Source: CAYSCZ01 sp051155775 (GTDB lineage: Bacteria; Bacteroidota; Bacteroidia; Cytophagales; Cyclobacteriaceae). Taken from it: a DNA stretch of 64,000 nucleotides. Location of the stretch: assembly GCA_051155775.1 (NCBI GenBank), contig DAXETV010000026.1, forward strand, positions 29,115-93,114, read 5' to 3'. The position numbers and the translations under genes are program-made. The notes under the pieces are model-generated. The model was not told where the DNA came from and did not search any database. It was given only the letters and a program-made list of their open reading frames with translations. Shown here in pieces: positions 44,649 to 53,684 of the stretch. Each line of letters starts with the position of its first letter. Position 1 is the first letter of the stretch.

Positions 44649-45566
44649 TCAATTCTGGGTTAGCTTGTGAAACACATCTTCCAGTGATTGGGAAACCTCC
44701 TTAAAATGATCCAGGGGTAAATTGTTATCCGCAATAACTTTTAGAATTTCGGGTTTTGGGTTGTTTGATTTATCATAATGAAAAGTCAGGTTTTTGCTTT
44801 CTTCTGAGGTAGCAATCCCTTTTACCGTGGATATTTTTTCGAATAATGATTTTTCAACGGGGGTAGAAAAAGTAAACGCTATACTTCTTGCATCCCCGGA
44901 TTGTTGCATTAAATCCTTCAGCGGTTTATCAGCCACAATTTTTCCTTTATTAATGATGACGACATGGTCACATAGAAACTGCACTTCCTGCATGATGTGT
45001 GTAGAGATGATAACCGTTTTATTTTTGCTGATCTTTTTAATAAGTGTTCGTATTTCCAGGAGTTGGTTAGGGTCTAATCCAGTGGTAGGTTCATCAAGGA
45101 TTAAAACATCAGGATTATGAATAAAAGCTTGTGCAAGACCTACTCTTTGTCTGTATCCTTTGGACAGTGCACCAATTTTTTTGTTTTGTTCACTGCTTAT
45201 GCCACACCTATCAATCACATCCTTTATCCGGAACTTCAAATTTTTTCCTTTCAACCTGTAAAGACTACCTATAAACCCAAGGTACTCTTTTACATACATC
45301 TCCAGATAAAGTGGATTTTGTTCAGGTAAATACCCAAGGATTTTTCTGATGTTGAGGGAGTCAGCAACCACATCCATGCCATTAATCATTGCATTCCCTG
45401 ATGAGGGTGGGATATAGCCGGTCAGTATTTTCATGGTAGTGGATTTCCCGGCACCATTAGGTCCGAGAAAGCCCATTATTTTACCTTTTTCCGCTGTAAA
45501 ACTGATGTTGTCAACAGCCTTTTGTTTTCCGAAATTTTTTGTCAAGCCATTAATAACAATGCTCAT
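44649..45566 (-). CDS. gldA: Gliding motility-associated ABC transporter ATPase GldA
   Basis: 305 residues. Walker A GPNGAGKST is at 35-43 (K41), the signature loop is LSKGYRQRVGLAQA, and Walker B plus D-loop are VLILDEPTTGLDPNQ. The C-terminal extension (about 225-305) is usual for the ABC-2 subfamily. It powers the GldF-GldG membrane part. It is 31 bases downstream of an SDR gene that probably starts the transcript. Confidence 0.94.
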   Translation of the reverse strand: MSIVINGLTKNFGKQKAVDNISFTAEKGKIMGFLGPNGAGKSTTMKILTGYIPPSSGNAMINGMDVVADSLNIRKILGYLPEQNPLYLEMYVKEYLGFIGSLYRLKGKNLKFRIKDVIDRCGISSEQNKKIGALSKGYRQRVGLAQAFIHNPDVLILDEPTTGLDPNQLLEIRTLIKKISKNKTVIISTHIMQEVQFLCDHVVIINKGKIVADKPLKDLMQQSGDARSIAFTFSTPVEKSLFEKISTVKGIATSEESKNLTFHYDKSNNPKPEILKVIADNNLPLDHFKEVSQSLEDVFHKLTQN

Positions 45567-45597
45567 ATCAGATAGATTAAACGCATTGGTTGGTCTG

Positions 45598-46293
45598 TTA
45601 TTTCCCTTTTGGCCTCAATGGGCGAATTTCCAGGTCAACAGGAAGGTAATTAGGATGGGTCTCCAGGCAATCGATTATGCTCTGAGCGATATCCTGTGGT
45701 CGCATCATATTTTCATGTGCAGACATAGAATCAATATGATCAAAAAAGTTGGTCCTCACTGAACCGGGATATATACAGGTTACTTTGATCCCAAACGCCC
45801 TTAATTCCTGGTAAAGCGAGTGAGATATTCCGGTCAGGGCATGTTTTGTGGCAGCATAACCCACCATATTTTTTACCGGGTTCCTCCCTGCTATGGATCC
45901 TATGTTGATTATATGGCCCTCATCTAATATTTTCATTGTTGGCACCATTAGTTTTGTGCAATAAAATACCCCGTGAACATTGGTGTCGAACATCATTTTC
46001 CATTCTTCTTCGGGCATTTCCTCAACCGGGCCATAAAATCCAATTCCGGCATTATTTATTAGTATTTGAATATTTTCCCCGAAATGACTTTTGGTTTTCT
46101 CGTATGCATCTTTCACAGAATCATAATCGGAGACGCTTGCTTGTATAAACCTGAAATTTTCATGATCGATCTCCGGATTAGATCTACTCCAGCCGGCAAC
46201 TTTTACACCGTTATTTAATAATGCTAACACAGTTTCTTTGCCGATACCTTTGCTTACGCCGGTAACTACAGCTATTTTATCTTTTAGTTCCAT
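45598..46293 (-). CDS. Short-chain dehydrogenase/reductase
   Basis: 231 residues of the classical SDR family. The cofactor motif TGVSKGIG is at 11-18, NNAG at 80-83, and the catalytic set S133, Y146, K150 lies in NIGSIAGRNPVKNMVGYAATK. It is an NAD(P)-dependent oxidoreductase, similar to 3-ketoacyl reductases or serine-type dehydrogenases; the substrate is not readable. It lies just before gldA but there is no known link to gliding, so its place in the operon may be incidental. Confidence 0.92.
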   Translation of the reverse strand: MELKDKIAVVTGVSKGIGKETVLALLNNGVKVAGWSRSNPEIDHENFRFIQASVSDYDSVKDAYEKTKSHFGENIQILINNAGIGFYGPVEEMPEEEWKMMFDTNVHGVFYCTKLMVPTMKILDEGHIINIGSIAGRNPVKNMVGYAATKHALTGISHSLYQELRAFGIKVTCIYPGSVRTNFFDHIDSMSAHENMMRPQDIAQSIIDCLETHPNYLPVDLEIRPLRPKGK

Positions 46294-46439
46294 AATTTAG
46301 ATTTAGGGTGCAATATTCAGTTATTTAACAGGAACGTCAAAATTCTTCCCTGAACCATGCGATTAGAATTTTTCAGACTTTATTTCTTTTTACTAAACTT
46401 CGGTAATATTCAGCGGTTATTATCTGAAAACCAATTTAC

Positions 46440-46964
46440 ATGATTGCAATAATTTCAGGAACGAATAGAAACAACTCCCTTTCCCTGGTTATCTCCGACA
46501 TTTATAAAGAATTACTGAATAAATACAGTACAGCGTCTAAATTGATAAATCTTCAGGAGCTTCCAATGGATTTTGTGGTAACAGCCCTCTATGAAAATAG
46601 TGGAAAAAATGAATCATTCAATCCTTTTCGTGAACTGATGCTGGAAGCCCAAAAATATATATTCATTGTCCCGGAATATAATGGTTCCTTTCCGGGCGTA
46701 TTAAAAGCATTTATTGATGGTTTGAAGTTCCCAAACACTTTTACGAATAAGAAATGTGCGCTTGTAGGCATCTCTTCCGGTATTCAGGGTGGCGGATTAG
46801 CTTTAAGCCATTTGACTGATATCTTTAATTATTGCGGAATGCATGTGTTGGCCTTAAAACCAAAGCTTGCGAAGATCAATCAAAATATTAATGATGGGAA
46901 GATTACTAATGAGCTTTATATGCGATTGTTGGATGAACAAGCCAAAGCTATTGTTGAATTTTAA
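46440..46964 (+). CDS. NADPH-dependent FMN reductase family protein
   Basis: 174 residues with a flavodoxin-like fold. The FMN phosphate loop is ISGTNRNNSLSLVISD (about 5-20), and the ring-binding loop VPEYNGSFPGVLKAFIDGL is typical of ArsH/AzoR-like NADPH:FMN or quinone reductases. It probably reduces quinones or flavins in the cytoplasm. Its TAA stop abuts directly on the converging Uma2 stop (TAA then TTA) with no gap. Confidence 0.9.
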   Translation: MIAIISGTNRNNSLSLVISDIYKELLNKYSTASKLINLQELPMDFVVTALYENSGKNESFNPFRELMLEAQKYIFIVPEYNGSFPGVLKAFIDGLKFPNTFTNKKCALVGISSGIQGGGLALSHLTDIFNYCGMHVLALKPKLAKINQNINDGKITNELYMRLLDEQAKAIVEF

Positions 46965-47618
46965 TTATTTATTATCCCATTCAGTGCCATCGTAAATACC
47001 AGCCAGGTTTATCTCCTGATTAATACTTTTTAAAATTAGTTTTTTATCGAAGCCTTTTATGATTTCCTGCTCCCATTTTAGTTCACTAATTTTTCTATAC
47101 ATCGTGATATAAGCTTCAGTTTGCGAAACGATCACATATTCTTCTAATGAGCTGATGGACTGATATTCTTCAAGCTTATCCACCTTATCTTTGTATTGAG
47201 TGGAAGGTGATAATACCTCACCTAATATTATTGGATTGATTATCTGATGCATCTTATTTCTTTTTTCGGTCTCTGCATTTACAACTACAAGGTCAGGGAC
47301 CCTTCCATTTTGACCTTCAGTGGAAACATGTGTTGATTGGGAATATACCCTTAAACCTTTTTGTTTCAATAGAAAAAATAACAACCCATGCAGGTTTGAA
47401 ACAATAAGGCCATGAATCTTTATGGGCATCTGGAATTGCTTGGTTATTTCTTTTTCCTCATAGTCAGGACTTAGAACGTATTCAACAAATGAAGGATCGA
47501 CCGGCTTGCTTTCATAAAGCGGTATTATCTGACCATCGACCAATTCAAAACGGCCGTCAGTAAATCTTTCAGTAAAAAAAAAATAGTCCTCTAATGAATA
47601 TATTTTCTCTTTGATCAT
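46965..47618 (-). CDS. Uma2 family (PD-(D/E)XK-like) protein
   Basis: 217 residues from the ATG at 47618 (a GTG one codon upstream is less likely). Family features are the N-terminal YSLEDYFFFTERFTDGRFELVDGQIIPL, a central GRVPDLVVV with the catalytic-type Asp, and PIILGEVLSPSTQYKDKVDKLEEYQ with E and K of a nuclease-like core, then the SLEEYVIVSQTEAYITMYRK end. Uma2 proteins are predicted nucleases of unknown role, common in cyanobacteria and Bacteroidota. There is no toxin, transposase or restriction partner next to it. Confidence 0.88.
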   Translation of the reverse strand: MIKEKIYSLEDYFFFTERFTDGRFELVDGQIIPLYESKPVDPSFVEYVLSPDYEEKEITKQFQMPIKIHGLIVSNLHGLLFFLLKQKGLRVYSQSTHVSTEGQNGRVPDLVVVNAETEKRNKMHQIINPIILGEVLSPSTQYKDKVDKLEEYQSISSLEEYVIVSQTEAYITMYRKISELKWEQEIIKGFDKKLILKSINQEINLAGIYDGTEWDNK

Positions 47619-47664
47619 CACCAGCTATTTAATCAACAATTTACAAAATCAAATATGAAATCTA

Positions 47665-50049
47665 TTACTGGAGGTGCCTTTTAGATAGATAGTTTATCAT
47701 CAAAGTTATAAATACCACGGTGGTTACGGAGCTAATTGGCATAAGAATAGCAGCTACTAGTGGGGTAAGATAACCACTGATTGCAAATGATAAGCCTACA
47801 ACATTATACAACAAACTAACAATAATCGCTAAGGTAACCACAACCTTACTCATCCTGGAAAATCTCAGAAATTCAGGGAGATTTGATATCGAATCGGATT
47901 GTATAATGGCATCACAAGCCGGAGAAAATTGGCTTACATTTTCTGTTATGGAAATACCCACATCACTTTTTTTGAGTGCACCGGCGTCATTAAGACCATC
48001 ACCTACCATCATTGTTTGCCCATCAGTGACGTTACTGATGTATTGGAGCTTATCTTCCGGTGACTGGTTAAAACTCATTGATTTAAAATAAGGCTTTAAA
48101 AATTCACCATCCCTGGAGTTGTCTCCGGAAAGGAGATGGATATCATACTTATTTTTTAACGCCGTTAACCAGTGGTCGAAACCATTTCGGTATTTTGTTT
48201 CAAAGGTGAAAGCGCCTTTTATCTCGTCATTTATCTTGACGAATACAATAGTTTCATTAATGTTTTGACTATTATTCTTCACAAATGCTGCTGATCCTAA
48301 TAGCAGTTCATTACTACCCGCCTTTGCTTTTATGCCTTTACCTTCAATTTCAAAAAATGAATCCAGTTTCAGTAAATTGTAATTTCCTTTTAGGTTTTTG
48401 TATATAATTTGACTCAAAGGATGGGTTGAATTCCTGCAGGCTGTCATGACCAACCGCCAAAAATCACCAGTTAGGTTTTCCCCCTGGTAATTTAATTTCT
48501 CAGGCAATGCATGCGTCAAAGTGCCTGTTTTGTCAAAAATGATGGATTTTATGGAAGCGATCTTTTCAACAACAGCCGAGTTTTTAAGATAAAAATTTTT
48601 CCTGCCAAAAATCCTTAAAGTATGGCCATAAGTAAATGGCACGGACAAAGCCAGGGCACAGGGGCAGGCAACAATTAGGACAGAAGTGACTACACTCAAT
48701 GATTGACCCAGGTCGATAAAATACCACACACCACCGGACACCAGGGCAATAAGAATCACTACAACGGTAAAATACTTGCTTACCCTATTAATAAGGTTGG
48801 TTAGATGGCTTTCATCAGGTTTAGAAAATATGTCCTGGTTCCACAATTGTGTGAGGTAACTTTGATCTACTGATTTTTTTACTTTTAATGTGATTGGTGT
48901 TCCCATGTGCCTGCCTCCAGCGTAAATCAGATCACCAACAGATTTATCTACCGGTAGTGATTCACCGGTAACAAAACTGTAATCGACATGTGCGTTACCC
49001 TCCTCTAGTGTTCCGTCAACTGGTATCAGTTCTTTATTATGGATTAATATCCTGTCTCCTTGCCGAACGGATTTAACGGAAACGGACTGCTCGACGCCGC
49101 CATTCAATTTTGTGACCGCTATCGGAAAATATGACTCGTAATCCCGGTCAAATGATAACGCGGTGTAAGTCTTGCCCTGATACCACTTACCGATTAAAAG
49201 AAAGAAAACCAGGCCACATAGCGAATCCACATAACCTTCCCCGGAGAAAAACAATATTTCACTTACACTTCGAATAAACAAAACAGATATTCCCAGTGCT
49301 ATCGGAATATCAATATTGATGATTTTATTTTTGATGCCTTTCCAGGCTGATATAAAATATTCTTGTGCAGAATAAAATACCACCGGTATCGACAAAAGAA
49401 TGTTTAAAATTCCAAAGAGCCACTTAAAATCACTCGTTAGCAGCTGTTGATTATCGAAGTAAGCGGGTAAGCTTATCAACATGGAGTTGCCAAAGCAAAA
49501 ACCGGCTACAGCCAGCTTCCCGATTATTTGATTACTTTGTGGTTTAGTTTTTCCTTTTGAAGATGATAAAGAAATGTCCGGAGGATAGCCGATACTGTTG
49601 AGTAAGTTGGCCAGTTGGGCCAGGGTAATTTTTTGCGGTTTATAGATTATCGATGCCTCTTTTTTTACGAAATTGACCGATGAATGAATAATCCCCCCAT
49701 TTAGTCGGGCCAGATTTTCCAATAGCCAAATGCATGAACTGCAATGAATATAAGGTAGACTCAATGTGATTTTGGCTGTGTTCTCATCTTTAAAATCAAG
49801 TAGCTGGGATTGGATCTCCTCATTTTCCAGAAAATTATAAGTAGCCTCTTTTTCAGAGTTGACTTTTATTCCGGGTCTTTCCTGATAACTGTAGTAATCG
49901 GTTAGTTGATTAACTGATAATATTTCATAAACAGACCTGCATCCATGACAGCAAAAGGCTTTATCATCAAACCGAATATTTTCTTCATCGCAATAATCGC
50001 CACAATGAAAGCACTTTGCTTTGGATTTAGTCTGATTAACAGAAAGCAT
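47665..50049 (-). CDS. Copper-type P1B ATPase, CcoI/FixI-like
   Basis: 794 residues. A Cys-rich N-terminal metal-binding domain (C13xxC16, C20, C33-C34, C37: CFHCGDYC, AFCCHGC) is followed by an HMA domain with C103xxC106 (YIHCSSCIWLL). The ATPase core has TGES (361-364), the CPC ion-path motif (462-464) and the phosphorylated D506 in FDKTGTLT. This domain order matches CcoI/FixI, which moves copper out for assembly of cbb3 oxidase. No ccoN, ccoO, ccoP, ccoG, ccoH or ccoS gene lies beside it. A perfect palindrome lies 34-47 bases before its start. Confidence 0.93.
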   Translation of the reverse strand: MLSVNQTKSKAKCFHCGDYCDEENIRFDDKAFCCHGCRSVYEILSVNQLTDYYSYQERPGIKVNSEKEATYNFLENEEIQSQLLDFKDENTAKITLSLPYIHCSSCIWLLENLARLNGGIIHSSVNFVKKEASIIYKPQKITLAQLANLLNSIGYPPDISLSSSKGKTKPQSNQIIGKLAVAGFCFGNSMLISLPAYFDNQQLLTSDFKWLFGILNILLSIPVVFYSAQEYFISAWKGIKNKIINIDIPIALGISVLFIRSVSEILFFSGEGYVDSLCGLVFFLLIGKWYQGKTYTALSFDRDYESYFPIAVTKLNGGVEQSVSVKSVRQGDRILIHNKELIPVDGTLEEGNAHVDYSFVTGESLPVDKSVGDLIYAGGRHMGTPITLKVKKSVDQSYLTQLWNQDIFSKPDESHLTNLINRVSKYFTVVVILIALVSGGVWYFIDLGQSLSVVTSVLIVACPCALALSVPFTYGHTLRIFGRKNFYLKNSAVVEKIASIKSIIFDKTGTLTHALPEKLNYQGENLTGDFWRLVMTACRNSTHPLSQIIYKNLKGNYNLLKLDSFFEIEGKGIKAKAGSNELLLGSAAFVKNNSQNINETIVFVKINDEIKGAFTFETKYRNGFDHWLTALKNKYDIHLLSGDNSRDGEFLKPYFKSMSFNQSPEDKLQYISNVTDGQTMMVGDGLNDAGALKKSDVGISITENVSQFSPACDAIIQSDSISNLPEFLRFSRMSKVVVTLAIIVSLLYNVVGLSFAISGYLTPLVAAILMPISSVTTVVFITLMINYLSKRHLQ

Positions 50050-50069
50050 GTTTAAAATTATATTGAAAA

Positions 50070-50096
50070 GCTTCGGGTGAAGCTGACATTTGTCAG
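50070..50096. promoter_or_regulatory. Hairpin plus 14-base palindrome upstream of the copper ATPase
   Basis: GCTTC-GGGT-GAAGC (50070-50083) is directly followed by the perfect palindrome CTGACATTTGTCAG (50083-50096). On the minus strand the hairpin is followed by TTTTC, so it could weakly end the acyl-AMP ligase transcript. The palindrome has the ACAnnTGT core of CopY/BlaI-type operators, which would fit copper control of the ATPase gene. Both readings are inference. Confidence 0.5.
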
Positions 50097-50112
50097 ACCC
50101 TTATTTGATATC

Positions 50113-52068
50113 CTACAATTTAGATTGAATATAACCGGATATTGCCCTGATGCTGGGGTAATCAAAGAAATCAGTAATCTCCACCTTGCCGGGATATTTT
50201 TCTTCTATTTTCTCATGTATGAGCGCCAGGGATAGTGAACTGGTTCCACATTCAAAAATATTGTCATCAGGTTTAATTTTTATATCTGGAATAATTTCAT
50301 CACATATATCTTTGATTGATTGCTCCACAGTGTTTTGTGATTCATTGATTTGTGCATCACCTGATTTTTTTAGAAGCCTTGTTATCTCTTCAATTTCTCC
50401 GTTAAAATCTCCGGTTTTGTACTTGTCAATTAGCTTGAAACGCTGGATTTTTCCACTGGTAGTTTTAGGTATATTTCTGACCCTGATTACCTTATTTATT
50501 TGAATGCCAAATTGCTCATTAACGCGGGAAGATACTTCTTTAAGTGTTGGTATAAACTCCTCCAGCTTGCCTTTATGTCTAATAAATGCAACAACTTCAT
50601 CATCAATATCATCCTGTTCTCTGATCCCTGCGATCGCAATATTTCCTCCTTCCACAATTGATTTGTCAATGAGGATGTTTTCAATATCATGCGGATAGAT
50701 GTTCTGTCCGTTTAAAAAAATGATCTCTTTGGACCTTCCGGTGACTACCAGCTTGTCCTCCATAATAAAACCCAGGTCCCCGGTGTTTAACCAGCCATCT
50801 TTGATGGTATCATGGGTGATGTCTGGTAAATCATAGTAACCGGAGGTGACATAATCTCCCGTAATCCAGATGCTTCCAATAGTCATTTCAGGTAAGTCAT
50901 TTAGTTCCTGGTCAGCTATTTTGAACCGGCCACCTTTTACGGGATAGCCTTCAGAAATGAATTCCAATCCATTTTCATCTGGTATTACTTTATCACCTGG
51001 TTTTAAATAGTTACGATCCACTTTGATGCTATCAAAATCTTTTTCAGGAGTAGGGAAAGCAACAGCCAGCGTTGCTTCTGCTAATCCATAGACAGGATAC
51101 ACCACATGGGATTTTAATCTACATTGTGCAAGTGATGTATTGAACTGGCGTACAAGTGAGACTGATATGGGTTCAGCACCATTAAAAATTATTCGCAAGC
51201 TATCAAGTTCCAATCTTGAGGCCAGGTCTTCATTAAAAAATTTAAGGAAATGCTGGTATCCGAAATTTGGTGAACAACTGATTGATCTTTCTTTCTCTGT
51301 TATTTTCTCGAGCCATAAATTTGGCCTGCGGATAAAAAGGTCGGTCGTCATCAGACTATGGTCAACTTTCAGTATGAATGGCATTAAATGGAAACCAATT
51401 AGCCCCATATCATGAGTCAGTGGCATCCAGCTAAGAAAACTATCATTTTCATGCAATCCTGAGCAATGGATCATGCCATTTATGTTGGTGATAAGGTTTT
51501 TATGGGTAATGATAATCCCCTTGGGGGCACTGGTGGATCCGGAAGAAAATTGAATAAATGCCCGGTCATCACCGGTTCTCTTCAGTGGCTTTCCTGCCTG
51601 ATCAAGTGCATTGATGTCTTCGATGCGAAGTATTCTGGCGTTTATTTCATCAAATTCTTTTGTGAGGTTATTCTTTTCAGCGAAGCGGAGCAACCTTTCT
51701 ACATTTTTCCCATCAGTTATTAAATATGGAGACTTCAAGGTCTTAAATATTCTGAATAATTTGTATTTATGTTCATCGCTTGTACCTATAGATAATGGTA
51801 CAGGGACAATCCCACCTAATACAGCAGCCCACCAGGCATCAAGAAATAATTGATTGCTGTTTGCCTGGATGATTAATTCATCATTGGGTTGGAGGCCGTT
51901 TTTTTGTAAAAAATCAAGAAGTCCAAGGGCTCTTTGTAGCAGCTCCGCGTAAGAAATATTCATTTCTTTTTCAACCCCGTCGATGAAATTAATTCCTCGC
52001 TCATGAAATTTTTCGTAACTGAACAGGATTTCTGTTAAACTTTCCAATGAAGTCATGCTGTGGTTCAT
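50113..52068 (-). CDS. Fatty acyl-AMP ligase-like enzyme with C-terminal acyl carrier domain
   Basis: 651 residues. Residues about 1-560 are an adenylating enzyme of the AMP-binding family: FIQFSSGSTSAPKG (171-184) is the ATP loop, followed by YGLAEATLAVAFP and WLNTGDLGFI. Closeness to the FAAL group (acyl-AMP rather than acyl-CoA products) is judged from the overall pattern. Residues about 575-651 form a carrier domain, ECGTSSLSLALIHEK, with S611 as the likely phosphopantetheine site. It would activate an acid and load it onto its own carrier arm. No polyketide or peptide synthase is adjacent. Confidence 0.9.
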   Translation of the reverse strand: MNHSMTSLESLTEILFSYEKFHERGINFIDGVEKEMNISYAELLQRALGLLDFLQKNGLQPNDELIIQANSNQLFLDAWWAAVLGGIVPVPLSIGTSDEHKYKLFRIFKTLKSPYLITDGKNVERLLRFAEKNNLTKEFDEINARILRIEDINALDQAGKPLKRTGDDRAFIQFSSGSTSAPKGIIITHKNLITNINGMIHCSGLHENDSFLSWMPLTHDMGLIGFHLMPFILKVDHSLMTTDLFIRRPNLWLEKITEKERSISCSPNFGYQHFLKFFNEDLASRLELDSLRIIFNGAEPISVSLVRQFNTSLAQCRLKSHVVYPVYGLAEATLAVAFPTPEKDFDSIKVDRNYLKPGDKVIPDENGLEFISEGYPVKGGRFKIADQELNDLPEMTIGSIWITGDYVTSGYYDLPDITHDTIKDGWLNTGDLGFIMEDKLVVTGRSKEIIFLNGQNIYPHDIENILIDKSIVEGGNIAIAGIREQDDIDDEVVAFIRHKGKLEEFIPTLKEVSSRVNEQFGIQINKVIRVRNIPKTTSGKIQRFKLIDKYKTGDFNGEIEEITRLLKKSGDAQINESQNTVEQSIKDICDEIIPDIKIKPDDNIFECGTSSLSLALIHEKIEEKYPGKVEITDFFDYPSIRAISGYIQSKL

Positions 52069-52257
52069 TAAATTGTTCGCAATTTACCCAATAAGTAAAT
52101 ATCCCGTTGATATTAGGTTTACTTTGTGATTTATGTCCGAACGGATTAATTAATTTTACATAAAGTAAGAATTAAAGAACAGAATAGCTTAGCGAAAAAA
52201 CTTGGATGTTATTAGTTCTACCATTTAGTATTAATTTGTAACTTGATATAAATTTTA
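52069..52257. other. 189-base divergent gap before the acyl-AMP ligase and a lipoprotein gene
   Basis: Holds promoters for both directions, but no exact TAnnTTTG box; the nearest plus-strand match is TTAATTTG. An inverted repeat ATTTAC-N7-GTAAAT (52082-52100) lies close to the ligase start and could be an operator. No small frame or RNA structure is convincing. Confidence 0.35.
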
Positions 52258-52821
52258 ATGAATCGTGAAATGAATAGATTTCTGCCATATATTCTCCTTC
52301 TATTTATTTTTGAAGGATGTAAGAGTGAGAAGGATAAATTGGAAGAAAAAATAGAGGAAAAAGTGAAACTAATAGACTTCAATCGCAGAGTTGAGATTAT
52401 TGAGGATGATTTTAAAGACGAAGGGGTGATCTATAAAATCAGGGCTTATGTGGTGGATGGCGTTTTATTAAAAATAATATCGGTAGCAAACTCAACGGCA
52501 TTTGAAAAAGATGACTATTTTTATTTTGAGAATGGTGAAATTATATTTTCAGGCCACTTATATAATGATAAAAGTCATTCTCAAGCATCTGAATATAAAT
52601 ATTATTATAAAGATGGTAAAATAGACCATTGTATATATTGGACAGATCATTATGAACCGCACAAACCGTTTCCTCACGAAAGTTTTGAGCCTTATTATCC
52701 GGATATGGATTCCTTAATGAATTTAGAAAGATCCAGGTTGGCTTACTTCAGGCAGAAACTTGATATTGAAGGCTTTCAGTTAAAAGAAGAAGATGAAAAT
52801 GCCCTGGTAAATACCGATTGA
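52258..52821 (+). CDS. Hypothetical lipoprotein
   Basis: 187 residues; an alternative ATG four codons later is equally good. The signal peptide ends in FEGC, so the Cys at about 21 is the likely lipid site. The mature part is acidic and Tyr-rich, with lines such as FYFENGEIIFSGHLYNDKS and YKYYYKDGKIDHCIYWTDH that resemble repeat strands of MORN or toxin-antitoxin-like antirepeat proteins, but I do not assign a family. Its stop overlaps the MazG-like ATG by one base (TGATG), so the two are coupled. Confidence 0.8.
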   Translation: MNREMNRFLPYILLLFIFEGCKSEKDKLEEKIEEKVKLIDFNRRVEIIEDDFKDEGVIYKIRAYVVDGVLLKIISVANSTAFEKDDYFYFENGEIIFSGHLYNDKSHSQASEYKYYYKDGKIDHCIYWTDHYEPHKPFPHESFEPYYPDMDSLMNLERSRLAYFRQKLDIEGFQLKEEDENALVNTD

Positions 52822-53147
52822 TGACCATAGAAGAAGCACAAAAAACAGTTGACGATTGGATAAAAACTGTGGGTGTCAGATATTTTAATGAGCTAACCAA
52901 TATGGCCATCCTAACCGAGGAAGTAGGTGAGCTTGCGAGGATTATCTCGAGGAAATATGGAGAACAATCTTTTAAAGCGTCGGATAAAGAAAAAGAACTT
53001 GCAGATGAACTGGCTGATGTGCTTTGGGTAGTAATTTGTTTGGCCAATCAAACTGGCGTTGATTTAACTACTGCATTTGAGAAAAATCTGGAAAAAAAGA
53101 ATAGTCGTGATAAATATCGTCACGAACAAAATCAAAAACTGAAATAG
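52821..53147 (+). CDS. MazG-like nucleotide pyrophosphohydrolase
   Basis: 108 residues from the ATG at 52821 (a TTG before it is less likely). The metal-binding helices AILTEEVGELARIISRKYG and LADELADVLWVVICLANQTG carry the EExxE and DExxD patterns of the all-alpha NTP pyrophosphohydrolases. It would split an NTP to NMP and diphosphate, to clean the pool or control a signal. The length fits single-domain members, not full MazG. Confidence 0.9.
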   Translation: MTIEEAQKTVDDWIKTVGVRYFNELTNMAILTEEVGELARIISRKYGEQSFKASDKEKELADELADVLWVVICLANQTGVDLTTAFEKNLEKKNSRDKYRHEQNQKLK

Positions 53148-53155
53148 CCGGGCAT

Positions 53156-53557
53156 TTGAATATTAGTCTTACAACACCAGCGTTATTATTCCCTGCTATC
53201 TCACTTTTATTGCTGGCCTATACCAATAGGTTTTTAGCCATAGCTTCCATGATAAGGCAACTCCACACCAAATATTTACAAAACCCCGGCAAGGGTGTAT
53301 TGGTCGGCCAAATCAAAAACCTGAGAGATAGGCTTCACTTAATTCGAAGTATGCAATTATTTGGGGTTTTAAGTTTTTTTTTATGTGTATTGAGTATGAC
53401 TTTAATCTACCAAAATATTCAGACCTGGGGCAGTTACATATTTGGGGGTTCGTTGATTTTACTTTTAATATCCCTGTTTATTTCCCTGAGAGAGATTCAG
53501 ATTTCAACCAGGGCCCTCGAATTAGAGCTTAGTGATATGGAGCTTATAAAAAAATAA
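53156..53557 (+). CDS. DUF2721 membrane protein
   Basis: 133 residues. The start LTTPALLFPAISLLLLAYTNRFLAIASMIRQL matches DUF2721, and two more membrane segments follow at about 67-84 and 92-110. The function of the family is unknown. The start is TTG at 53156; upstream codons offer no ATG. It follows the MazG-like gene by eight bases. Confidence 0.85.
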   Translation: MNISLTTPALLFPAISLLLLAYTNRFLAIASMIRQLHTKYLQNPGKGVLVGQIKNLRDRLHLIRSMQLFGVLSFFLCVLSMTLIYQNIQTWGSYIFGGSLILLLISLFISLREIQISTRALELELSDMELIKK

Positions 53558-53684
53558 GTGTCCATCGTCCGGGGAAGAATTTCTAATTTTTTCGATTATC
53601 TACTTAAATAAAAATTAAATGCTGGCACTCCTTTGAGCCATTTATTTTTCAATTCAATAAATATACTTCAAGATTGAATATGCC

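Noticed and set aside
46965..47618. Uma2 protein as part of a defence or mobile island
   Set aside because: No transposase, toxin, restriction or integrase gene is near and base composition does not change.
53558..53684. Terminator between DUF2721 and the amylase
   Set aside because: Only TGGC/GCCA can pair across a 10-base loop, with no T run; too weak to call.
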